DNA of 39,823 nt from Desulfobacterales bacterium (lineage in GTDB: Bacteria > Desulfobacterota > Desulfobacteria > Desulfobacterales > RPRI01), in contig JAGVOC010000153.1 in assembly GCA_020052975.1 (NCBI GenBank), positions 1-39,823 on the forward strand. Reading direction: 5' to 3'. Under the pieces are notes generated by a model that saw nothing but the letters and a program-made list of their open reading frames with translations, had not been told where the DNA came from and searched no databases. A program made the position numbers and the translations under genes. This document shows positions 8,310-16,700 of this stretch, piece by piece. Every line of letters starts with the position of its first letter. Within the stretch, counting starts at the first letter, position 1.

Positions 8310-9311
8310 TCACGGCAACGGCATGGAAGGAGCCGGTTTTTTTTCTTTACCCTCTCCGATGAGCCATGATTCATTAAGCTTTTCGATAAATTGTGTTCCG
8401 ACATGAAGGGTATGCTCGCTCTCCATTCGAAGAGTTTTAAGATTTTCCGAAGCCTCCTTAAACTCGTACATAATGGAATTAATATTTGAAACTGCCGGAG
8501 AAAGATTTTCCCTCATCGCCCTTAATTCTTTAATAAATTCTTTTCCCTCGGACAGCACGGCGCTGACCTCATCCTTAACCCTGGAAAAATCATCCACCTT
8601 GCTGTCTGCATTTTTTACAAGGCCGTCGAAATCTGCAAAGATTGTCTCGGTGCGCTGAAGAATTGTTTCGGTGTGCGCTAGGATTGCATCGATTCTTTCA
8701 ACCGGACGCTTATCCTGACTGACATAATAAATAAGCCCGTCTTTTGAATTTATCTTCGATGTTATTTCTTCAAGATTCCTTATCGTCTTCTGGAGATTGC
8801 CGTCTTCTCCCGCGAACTGATCGGAGAGTCTTTTTATATTCGACACAATATTTTTAAGATCGTCCATGACAGGCTGGGCTTTGTCGAGGATCTCATTGAG
8901 GCCGCCTATCTTATTAAGCCTTAAAGTAGATCCGGGTTCGAGTACCGGAGAACGTTCCGAACCGGGAATAAGTTTCAAATAAGTATTACCGATTACTCCT
9001 TCCTGTTCCAGAATAACTTTTGAATCCTGCTTGAACCATTTATAATATTTCTCAAGAATTTCTATCTCAATCTTTACGTAATCTATATTGTCAAGGTAAA
9101 GCTCCGTGACCTGCCCTATTTTGAAACCTGAAAGTTTGACAGGTATCCCTCTTTCAATTTTCTCGCCCGTATTGCTCGTAACAAAAAAGCTGACTTTTTT
9201 TGCGAAGAGATCTTTTTTTACGCCAATATAGATAACAGAAGAGATCACAATTATCATGAAGGCAATCACATAGAATCCTACTTTAAATTCCATTTTGTCT
9301 TTTGTATTCAT
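8310..9311 (-). CDS. mlaD: MlaD-like MCE-domain substrate-binding protein
   Basis: A periplasmic, inner-membrane-anchored lipid-binding subunit of an Mla-type phospholipid transporter. One membrane span near the N-terminus (about 12-32) is followed by a single MCE/MlaD domain (about 38-115: KVSFFVTSNTGEKIERGIPV, then GEKIERGIPVKLSGFKIGQV and GVIGNTYLKLIPG). A long helical C-terminal region with coiled-coil character (about 140-310) follows. At about 333 residues it is longer than E. coli MlaD (183) and closer to the PqiB/LetB or Mycobacterium-style tails, so it may form a longer periplasmic conduit. The ATG at 9311 overlaps the upstream stop as ATGA, showing coupling to the degenerate ATPase gene; this start is preferred to the GTG at 9320. 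Confidence 0.9.
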   Translation of the reverse strand: MNTKDKMEFKVGFYVIAFMIIVISSVIYIGVKKDLFAKKVSFFVTSNTGEKIERGIPVKLSGFKIGQVTELYLDNIDYVKIEIEILEKYYKWFKQDSKVILEQEGVIGNTYLKLIPGSERSPVLEPGSTLRLNKIGGLNEILDKAQPVMDDLKNIVSNIKRLSDQFAGEDGNLQKTIRNLEEITSKINSKDGLIYYVSQDKRPVERIDAILAHTETILQRTETIFADFDGLVKNADSKVDDFSRVKDEVSAVLSEGKEFIKELRAMRENLSPAVSNINSIMYEFKEASENLKTLRMESEHTLHVGTQFIEKLNESWLIGEGKEKKPAPSMPLP

Positions 9312-9823
9312 ACCTTGCACCCGGATATCCGCACCTTGTTAAAATTAAATTCGCTGAAATTACCAAGATCGTTTTGTGAACACATTATCCAGAGGAAAAC
9401 CCGCTTTTTTATTTTATCCAACGTCTCTCTCAATATTTTCATGTCGCTCATCTTGTCAAAATCGGTCATAATAAAGTCACACCCGCGGGAAAAACAGCGA
9501 AGAACATAGGTTTGTATCAGCTCCTGTCTTGTCAGGCTTTCCTTTCTTTTCCGGGAGACTTCGGCCATATCGAGATCAGAAAGATAAGGCTTTATCCTTT
9601 CGGTCGCCTCTTTAAAACCGATGTTTCCGTGGTACATATTAAAGAGGGTTATGTTCTCAATGACATTTAAATTTGCAAGAAGAGGGAATCTGTCGCTGAC
9701 AATACAAATTGAGGGGAAATCCGTAATAGCCGACAAAACAAAATACGGAATATCAGCCCCGTCAGTAACTAAAATCAGATCTTCTTTATTCTCAACAAGT
9801 TGTGAAACATAAGAGATGCTCAT
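9308..9823 (-). CDS. Degenerate, shortened ABC ATPase (MlaF-position pseudoenzyme)
   Basis: It occupies the place of the ATPase gene between the MlaE and MlaD genes. Its 171 residues still follow an ABC-ATPase plan in order: a Q-loop-like region (PLLANLNVIENITLF, about 47-61), a signature-like region (ESLTRQELIQTYVLR, about 94-108), and a Walker B-like strand (CDFIMTDFDK, about 114-123). The Walker A lysine is absent (the equivalent stretch reads LVTDGADIPYFVLSA), LSGGQ reads LTRQE, the residue after the Walker B aspartate is F instead of E, and the switch histidine position reads SQND. The protein cannot be expected to hydrolyse ATP. The reading frame is intact and coupled to mlaD by ATGA, so it is probably expressed. 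Its start lies against a family C element, which could have removed an original 5' part. Confidence 0.6.
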   Translation of the reverse strand: MSISYVSQLVENKEDLILVTDGADIPYFVLSAITDFPSICIVSDRFPLLANLNVIENITLFNMYHGNIGFKEATERIKPYLSDLDMAEVSRKRKESLTRQELIQTYVLRCFSRGCDFIMTDFDKMSDMKILRETLDKIKKRVFLWIMCSQNDLGNFSEFNFNKVRISGCKV

Positions 9824-9831
9824 ATGTCAAG

Positions 9832-10033
9832 ACCTTTGCATAACACTCCGTGAGACCTTTGCATAACGCCCCCTTTTGCCCGATTTATTTAAAGACTTGG
9901 TTTCTGGTCTCTGGTTTGTAGTTTCTGGTTTTTTTACTTTTAACCAGGGACCAGGGACTGTGAACCAGGAACCTAAGCCTTTATTATCGCCTTCCTTGTA
10001 CTTGGCCAAAATTGGACGTTCTTCAAAGGTCTC
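9832..10033. mobile_element. Composite family C element carrying a family B palindrome
   Basis: The element proper is 9852-10033, from GAGACCTTTGCATAAC to CAAAGGTCTC, and is preceded by an extra copy of its left tip (AAGACCTTTGCATAACAC, about 9833-9850). Its middle is replaced by the GGTTTCTGG/AACCAGGAACC palindrome (about 9899-9973). It lies between mlaE and the degenerate ATPase gene and supplies the AAAGG upstream of the latter's start. Confidence 0.75.
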
Positions 10034-10039
10034 TCAGTT

Positions 10040-10101
10040 AAAGGCCGGGTCGGGTATGGGGGCGGCGGCACGCATAAGCCCATACCCCGGCCCGGCCTTT
10101 T
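10040..10101. terminator. GC-rich hairpin, possible bidirectional terminator
   Basis: AAAGGCCGGGTCGGGTATGGG at 10040-10060 pairs with CCCATACCCCGGCCCGGCCT at 10079-10098, with about 18 bases of loop. On the plus strand TTTTCTATATTTT follows. On the minus strand only a short T-run (CCTTTAACTG) follows, so termination of mlaE transcripts may be partial. Confidence 0.55.
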
Positions 10102-10149
10102 CTATATTTTCCCTCCGACACGGCAAATGTGATTTATTCAGAGTTCTCA

Positions 10150-10932
10150 TCATGTCAAAAATGTAAAAAGAACCTCGACCAGAGCAATAACAGCCAGGCT
10201 CTGCATCATCCCGCGTATCAGCATCACGGGGACTTCGGTAAATGCCCTTTGCACACCCATCCCGTTTTGAACAGAAATCGCGGCAATTGCAGCGGCCATT
10301 ATTGCCGGCTTTAAAACAACAACGGCAACATCCTTTATCTCTATGGCAAAAAAGAGCTGGTCAAGATAATTGTCAAAAGTAATGTCATGGACATAACCAA
10401 GAATAAAAAAGCTCCCGATTAAACCTGTAATTGAAAAAAAGATGGCAAGACTGGGGCCTGCGATTATAAAAGCAAGAATCCTCGGAAGGAAAATATAGCG
10501 GGGAATGCTTATCTTCATAAGGCGCAAAGATTCCATCTCCCCGTTAATATTCATCAACGCAATTTCCGTAATGACAGCGGTTCCTGAATGAAGAAGAAGT
10601 ATGATAACAGTTACTATAGGAGCAATTTCATGCAGCATTGTGCCAAGAAGGAAATTGCCCACCTGGTTGTACGCGCCAAAATGCGTAAGAATTGAGAGCA
10701 GGTAATTTACGGTAATGGAACCGAGTATCAGGGATGAAACAAATATTACAGGGATTGCCTGAACAGAGGTGAAATAAATCTGCCGTACAAGAACCATGAA
10801 CACGGCCCTGTTGAGGAAGGAAAAACTGTTGGCTGCCGATGCGACTTCGCGCAAAACCCTTGCTGCCCCGGAATAGAAAAGCCCGTGGTCAATGGTCCAT
10901 CTTCCAAGTTTTTGTACAAGAGATCCGACCAT
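10150..10932 (-). CDS. mlaE: MlaE-family ABC transporter permease
   Basis: The inner-membrane permease of an Mla-type phospholipid transporter, which takes lipid from the membrane and passes it to or from MlaD. The 260-residue length is normal. Several hydrophobic spans are visible, beginning with an amphipathic N-terminal helix and the conserved VRQIYFTSVQAIPVIFVSSL. The MlaE-typical stretch AVITEIALMNINGEMESLRL resembles the EIgtMrvneEidALr motif that contacts the ATPase, and it is followed by PRYIFLPRILAF. The ATG at 10932 (AAGGAG just upstream) is preferred to the TTG at 10959, which lies in a repeat. The contact motif is retained although the adjacent ATPase gene is degenerate, suggesting a working ATPase encoded elsewhere. 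Confidence 0.9.
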   Translation of the reverse strand: MVGSLVQKLGRWTIDHGLFYSGAARVLREVASAANSFSFLNRAVFMVLVRQIYFTSVQAIPVIFVSSLILGSITVNYLLSILTHFGAYNQVGNFLLGTMLHEIAPIVTVIILLLHSGTAVITEIALMNINGEMESLRLMKISIPRYIFLPRILAFIIAGPSLAIFFSITGLIGSFFILGYVHDITFDNYLDQLFFAIEIKDVAVVVLKPAIMAAAIAAISVQNGMGVQRAFTEVPVMLIRGMMQSLAVIALVEVLFTFLT

Positions 10933-10951
10933 TCTCCTTCCCCTCAAGCCT

Positions 10952-11076
10952 GACGGCAAAGTAAAAATTCATTCTCCTGTGTTGCACTTCATCTTTCGTC
11001 ATTGCAGCGTACCAATTAGTACGCTTCATTCCTCAAGATTCGCGCGCCTTGCATAATGAGCTTTTTACTTTGCCGT
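10952..11076. mobile_element. GACGGC-ended MITE-like element (family D)
   Basis: Bounded by GACGGCAAAGTAAAAA and CTTTTTACTTTGCCGT. The interior matches 23220-23345 over the TTCATCTTTCGTCATTGCAG and AGTACGCTTCATTCCTCAAG stretches. It has no coding capacity. It sits between the DegT aminotransferase and mlaE genes, so it would be transcribed within any shared message. Confidence 0.75.
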
Positions 11077-11102
11077 ATGAATTTTGATTATTTCCGAGTT
11101 TA

Positions 11103-12239
11103 TCAAGCCTGACAAAATTCTCTTATCTTTTCAACCAAATAAACCTGCATATCCTCTGTAAGTTCCGGGTATATCGGAAGAGCTATCGTATTCAGGGCAG
11201 CGTACTCGGAAACCGGCATATCCCCGTTTTTGTAACCCAGATACGAAAAACATTCCTGGAGATGAAGAGGAACAGGGTAATAAACCTCTGTGCCTATCCC
11301 GGCTTCGGTTAAATGATTTCTAAGTTCGTCCCTTTTTTCCGGAACCTGTATGATAAACTGGTTATATATGTGGCGGCTTTCCCTTTCTGCAGGAAGCTTG
11401 ACATTTTCCGAAAGACGGGCTTCCTGAAAAAGCTTCCTGTACCTTTCTGCGTTCTTTTGCCTCGCCCTTGTCCACTCGTCAAGATACTTCAGCTTTACAG
11501 AAACAATAGCGGCCTGGAGCGCATCAAGCCTGAAGTTACCGCCGATATATTTGTGATAGTATTTGGGATAAGAACCATGAACCCTGAGAATATCAAGTTT
11601 TTCATAAAAGGTGTCTGCATTGGCAGTTACAATCCCTCCATCTCCGAATGCGCCGAGATTTTTTGAAGGGAAAAAAGAAAAACAGCCGAAATGACCCATT
11701 GAACCGGCACGCCTGCCTTTGTATTCGGAGCCGATTGCCTGGGCGGCATCCTCAATAATCAACAGATTAAACTTTTTCGCAAGCCCGAGAACAGGATCCA
11801 TATCGGCGCATTGACCGTAGAGATGGACCGGCATTATGGCTTTCAGGTCAGAGCGCTCAGAGGCGCTCATGGAACATACGGCCTCAGATATTTTTTCCGG
11901 AGAGATATTGTAAGTATCCGGATCGATATCAACAAACACCGGCTTTGCCCCGACACGGGCAATTGATCCTGCTGTTGCAAAAAAAGTGTACGGAGAAGTT
12001 ATTACGCTGTCTCCGGGTCCTATTCCCGCGGCCATAAGTGAAATAATAAGCGCGTCTGTTCCGGACGATACTCCAAGGGCATGCTTTACAGAGCAGTAAG
12101 CGGCTATCTCCTTCTCCAGTTTTTCAACATACGGCCCCAGTATGAAGTGCTGGCTCTCAAAAATTTCGCTTGTAACGCCAAGAATTTCATCTTTTATCGT
12201 TTTATACTGACATTTTAAATCAAGAAGGGGGACTTTCAT
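11103..12239 (-). CDS. DegT/DnrJ/EryC1/StrS-family PLP sugar aminotransferase
   Basis: A cytoplasmic PLP enzyme that usually transfers an amino group from glutamate onto a keto-sugar nucleotide for surface polysaccharides. Visible family motifs are VPLLDLKCQY, SGTDALIISLMAAGIGPGD, SPYTFFATAGSIARVGAKPV, IIEDAAQAIGSEYKG, CFSFFPSKNLGAFGDGGIV (the lysine is the PLP anchor) and GGNFRLDALQAAI. The length (378 aa) is normal. ATG at 12239 is preferred to TTG at 12245; an AGGA about 10 bases upstream comes from the family B repeat. The manC gene upstream and the polysaccharide operon downstream suggest a role in making an amino sugar. The exact substrate cannot be read from the sequence. Confidence 0.9.
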   Translation of the reverse strand: MKVPLLDLKCQYKTIKDEILGVTSEIFESQHFILGPYVEKLEKEIAAYCSVKHALGVSSGTDALIISLMAAGIGPGDSVITSPYTFFATAGSIARVGAKPVFVDIDPDTYNISPEKISEAVCSMSASERSDLKAIMPVHLYGQCADMDPVLGLAKKFNLLIIEDAAQAIGSEYKGRRAGSMGHFGCFSFFPSKNLGAFGDGGIVTANADTFYEKLDILRVHGSYPKYYHKYIGGNFRLDALQAAIVSVKLKYLDEWTRARQKNAERYRKLFQEARLSENVKLPAERESRHIYNQFIIQVPEKRDELRNHLTEAGIGTEVYYPVPLHLQECFSYLGYKNGDMPVSEYAALNTIALPIYPELTEDMQVYLVEKIREFCQA

Positions 12240-12246
12240 GCTCAAT

Positions 12247-12370
12247 GGTTCCTGGTTCCTGGTTTATGGTTTATGGTTTATGGTTTATGGTTACTGGTTT
12301 ATGGTTACTGGTTCCTGGTCTCCGGTATCTGGTTTTTTTTAACCAGAAACCAGGAACTGTGAACCAGGGA
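12247..12370. repeat. Stand-alone family B palindrome (GGTTCCTGG / GGTTTAT repeats)
   Basis: Tandem GGTTCCTGGTT and GGTTTAT heptamers in the first two thirds, then a T-run and the complementary AACCAGAAACCAGGAACTG. The two parts form a long imperfect hairpin. Related palindromes sit inside family C elements at 9852, 17286 and 39689; here the C-type ends are absent. Confidence 0.7.
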
Positions 12371-12372
12371 CG

Positions 12373-13743
12373 TTATTTTCCCTTTTTCTCCGTTTCCACA
12401 CAAATAACTTCGGCAGGATTATCTCCGGGATTCAAAATGGGAGTGAATCCCTTCCGGGAAATTAAAACCGCTTTTCCTCTTCTGAGCGGCCTTAATCCCT
12501 TCCCGGAGTCTGCCTTGACCGTGCCGCTCACTACAACAAGCTGCTTAGTTAAGGCGGTCGAATTTTTCATCCTGTACAATGAACCGGGATATATGACAAG
12601 GCTTGTGACCGTAAAATCATCTTTTTGCTCAAGCAGGGTAATACTTCCCCAGGGATAATGAATTGTCCTGTGCTGCTGGTATTCCTTCCGTTTTTTCTGC
12701 TTGAGCCTTGCGACAATGTTTTTGACATCTCTGCTGTTCTCGATATCCGACACAAAAACAGAATCGGGAGTGTCAACTACAACCATGTTGTCAAGCCGGT
12801 TTACGGCTATAAGCCTCTGGCGTCCCATGATGAAGCAGTTTGTGGTATTTTCAGCCACAACATCTCCGTCTATTACATTGTTTTTTTCGTCCTTGGGAAG
12901 AAAGTCATAAAGCGATTTCCATGAACCGATATCACTCCATCCGAAATCGGAAGGCAACACCACCCCTTTTTTTGTATTCTCCATTATGGCGACATCTATC
13001 GATATATTATCCAGCTTTTCATACCTTTTTTTCGTAAGAAGGCTCCTTTTTGCATTAATCTCCAGCATCATGCCAAGAAGAACAGGCTGGAATTTTTTAA
13101 ACTCTTCAAGCATGACACCGGCCCTGAAGGCAAACATGCCGCTGTTCCAGTAAAAATTGCCTGCTTCAAGATATCGTTCAGCGGTTTTTTTATCCGGTTT
13201 TTCAACAAATCTTTTTATTATACCGGCTCCAAAGGATACAGCCTTGCCTCCCTCTATATAGCCGTATCCGGTTTCCGGATAATGGGGCTTTATCCCGAAT
13301 GTCACGATATAATTTTCCTCCGCCAGTTTTATGGCAGATTTCAGCTTATCGTGAAAAAGGGGAATATTCCTGATTACATGGTCTGCCGGAAAGATGCAGA
13401 GAACGGCATCCTCCTCTTTTTTCAGGATATCAAGTATGGCAAGCAAAATGGCCGGGGCGGTATTTCGTCCGCACGGCTCGCATATGATCTTGTCGTTTGA
13501 GCGGACACCTATTCCTTCCATATGCCTTGCCGTTTCATGGAAATGCTCTTTTGCGCAAACTATTCTTACCCTGCCGATATCAAGAACCGGCTCAAGCCTC
13601 TTTATGGTGCTCTGGACAAGGGAATAATCTCCGATAAATTTTACAAGCTGTTTAGGATAAAGCTCCCTTGAAACCGGCCACAGGCGGGTACCAGCTCCTC
13701 CTGCAAGAAGTACAGGATACACATTATACTTTGCTTTTGACAT
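12373..13743 (-). CDS. manC: Mannose-1-phosphate guanylyltransferase with degenerate PMI domain
   Basis: The N-terminal domain is a GDP-mannose pyrophosphorylase, which makes GDP-mannose from mannose-1-phosphate and GTP. Motifs seen are LLAGGAGTRLWPVSRELYPK near the start, IICEPCGRNTAPAI, CIFPADHVI and FVEKPD, followed by NSGMFAFRAG and SDIGSWKSLYDF. The C-terminal cupin, which in bifunctional ManC/AlgA is a type II phosphomannose isomerase, is still recognisable (HYPWGSITLLEQ, LVVVSGTVKA). However, the metal-binding QMHHHRAEHW segment reads KNSTALTKQL, so isomerase activity is unlikely. The 456-residue length fits the bifunctional family. The start at 13743 lies within the last 20 bases of dnaE; an upstream in-frame extension to 13836 would run inside dnaE and is rejected. 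Confidence 0.88.
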   Translation of the reverse strand: MSKAKYNVYPVLLAGGAGTRLWPVSRELYPKQLVKFIGDYSLVQSTIKRLEPVLDIGRVRIVCAKEHFHETARHMEGIGVRSNDKIICEPCGRNTAPAILLAILDILKKEEDAVLCIFPADHVIRNIPLFHDKLKSAIKLAEENYIVTFGIKPHYPETGYGYIEGGKAVSFGAGIIKRFVEKPDKKTAERYLEAGNFYWNSGMFAFRAGVMLEEFKKFQPVLLGMMLEINAKRSLLTKKRYEKLDNISIDVAIMENTKKGVVLPSDFGWSDIGSWKSLYDFLPKDEKNNVIDGDVVAENTTNCFIMGRQRLIAVNRLDNMVVVDTPDSVFVSDIENSRDVKNIVARLKQKKRKEYQQHRTIHYPWGSITLLEQKDDFTVTSLVIYPGSLYRMKNSTALTKQLVVVSGTVKADSGKGLRPLRRGKAVLISRKGFTPILNPGDNPAEVICVETEKKGK

Positions 13744-16700
13744 GTTCCTTGTATACCTTCCCGTTCTTTCTTTTATGATTGTTGTTTGCCTGATAGGAGT
13801 GCCCGGCAGTCGTGCAGACAGTATCAACGGCACCATAACCCAGAAGCTCTTTGACTTCCCTTCTGAGCAGAGAACCTGCTTTGATTCTGATTGTACCGGG
13901 AAGAGCTATTATTACATCTGTTTTTCCCGGATCTCTTAAATGAATAAAACCGGGGCTCGAACCGGGGTATTTCATAAAAATATTTTTAAGCTTTGTAAGA
14001 GAATCTCTGTCGGATCTCCTTATATCAATATTAAAATGGACTTCGTCCGTCCATGTCTCTTCCGCTTTCTCAAAAGGAACAATCGTATCGGCAAGCACTT
14101 TCAGTGATTTTTCATCCTTCTGCACCTTTCCCTGGACAATAACAGGATTCTCACCGGAAATGAGACTGCTCACCAAAGCATAAACAGAAGGAAAAACGGT
14201 TGTTTCAATGGTGCCGTTCATGTCTTCCGTAACAACATATGCCATCGAATCCCCTTTCCTTGTCCTGATGATTCTCGAGCTTATTATGATTCCGCCGAAT
14301 CTTGCTATTTCACCGTCCTTCATATCTTTAATGGAAAGGGAATCCGTGTTTGTATATCTTGCAAGCAGTTCTTCATATTTGTTCAGCGGGTGCCCTGTGA
14401 TATAAAAACCAAGATATTCCTTTTCGAAGGCAAGGAGTTCCTTTTCATCCCATTCATCAATTTCAGGCATACGCGGGATATCGGGATGAACTTCATTCTC
14501 TTTCGGAGCCCCGAACAGGCCGATCTGAGGGCCGTTTTTTTCCCTCTGAACCCTCTGGCCGTATTCCACGCCATCCTCAAGGATAGCCATCATTCTTGAA
14601 CGGAAAGTCCCGGTTGAGTCAAAGGTGCCGCATTTTATAAGGCTCTCTATAACACGCTTGTTTACTTTTTTCAGGTCGACCCGCTCGCAAAAGTCAAAAA
14701 TGGAAGAGAATTTTTTTTCTTTTCTTGTCTCGATAACGGCATCTATGGCGCCCTCGCCGACATTTTTTACCGCCACGAGACCAAACCTTATCTTTTGGCC
14801 GTTTACGGAAAATTCCCGTTCACTTTCATTTATATCCGGAGGAAGAATCTGTATCCCGTGACTGTTGCATTCGGCAATGTACTTAACCACGCTGTCGGTT
14901 GAGTTCATTTCACTTGTAAGAAGCGAAGCCATAAACTCAACAGGATAGTGTGCCTTCAGATATGCCGTCTGGTAAGCAATAAGGGCATATGCCGCGCTGT
15001 GAGACTTGTTGAATCCGTAACCGCCGAATTTATCTATCAGAGAAAAGAGTTTGTCAGCCTCATCTTTCGGTACCCCGTTTGCCGTAGCCCCGTTTACGAA
15101 CCGCTCTCTCTGGGAAGCCATAATCTCTGTGATCTTCTTGCCCATTGCCTTGCGGAGATCGTCTGCCTCAGCCATGGAATACCCGGCAAGCACACCCGCA
15201 ATCTTCATTACCTGTTCCTGATATACAATAACCCCGTAAGTTTCCTTCAGGATAGGCTCAAGCTGGGAAACAGAATATTCTACGGATTTCCTGCCGTGTT
15301 TTCTCTCAACATAATCATCAATCATCCCGCTCTCAATGGGACCAGGCCTGTACAGGGCAACAAGAGCTGTAATATCTTCAAAGTTTTCAGGCATAACCCT
15401 TTTCAGAAGGTCCTTCATTCCTTTGCTTTCAAGCTGAAATACCCCTGTAGTGTCTCCTGCCGAAAGAAGCCGGTATGTCTGTGCATCATCAAGTCTCAGG
15501 TTTGCAATATCAGGAGGAGTTTGACCCTGTCCTGAAATAATAGAAAGCGCTTTATCTATAACCGTGAGGTTGCGAAGCCCCAGAAAATCAAATTTAACAA
15601 GACCAATTTTTTCAACCCTTTTCATATCAAACTGGGTTACAAATTCACCGTTCTTACCCCTGTAAAGAGGAAGATACTCTTCAAGGGGTTTGTCCGCAAT
15701 TACAACACCTGCCGCATGTGTTGATGCGTGACGGGGAAGCCCTTCAAGCGTCCGGCAAACGCTTATCAGCTCAGCAATATCCGCTCTGTTTTCAGCCAGT
15801 TGCTCAATTCTCGGCTCCTGCTTTAATGCATCATCCAGACTTATCTTCACTACATCAGGAACCAGCTTGGCTATTTCATCAACTTCACGCAGGGGTATAT
15901 CAAGCGCACGTCCGACATCCCTTATAACGGCCCGCGTTTTCATTGAACCAAAAGTGGTAATCTGTGCAACCCTGTCTTCACCATATTTATCTACAACATA
16001 TTTTAAAACCTTCTCACGGCCGTTTATACAGAAGTCAACATCTATATCAGGCATGCTCTTTCTGGCAGGGTTCAGAAAGCGTTCAAAGATAAGTCCGTGT
16101 TCAATCGGGTCAAGGTCGGTAATTCCAAGGGAATATGCCACAAGGCTTCCTGCAGCAGAGCCTCTTCCGGGACCGACAGGAATTTTGTTTTCCTTTGCAT
16201 AATGTATAAAGTCGGCGACAATAAGGAAATAGCCCGAAAAACCCATGGATGTTAAAACTTTCATTTCATGTTCAAGACGTTCCCGGTATATTTTTTCATC
16301 TATAGCCGGATTCTTTGCTTTTATTTTAATAAGAGTCTTTTCAAATCCCTCTTTTACCTTGATGCCGAGAAGCTCCTCTTCTGTCTGCCCCGGTGAAGTA
16401 TTGAACCTGGGGAAGTGATAAGAGTTAAAATCCATCTCAAGATTACATCTTTTTGCTATATTTACAGTATGTTCAACTGCATCAGGGGTGGAAGCGAAAA
16501 AAGAGGTCATCTCTTCACCTGATTTGAAATAAAGCTGATCCGTTTCGAATTTAAAGTGGGAAGGATCGTTTATGGTTTTTCCCGTCTGGATGCAAAGGAG
16601 AAGCTCATGGGCGCGTGCATCCTCCTTTTCAAGATAATGGCAGTCATTTGATGCGACAAGAGGGATCGAAAGCCTTCTGCTCATATCTATCAGCGCTTCG

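Noticed and set aside
10040..10101. Structured RNA or riboswitch
   Set aside because: A simple long hairpin with a T-run on one side explains it as a terminator.
13744..13836. N-terminal extension of ManC
   Set aside because: It lies inside dnaE and has no family match; ATG at 13743 directly precedes the conserved domain.
14948..15535. 195-codon frame opposite dnaE
   Set aside because: It is antisense to conserved dnaE motifs and has no recognisable protein features.
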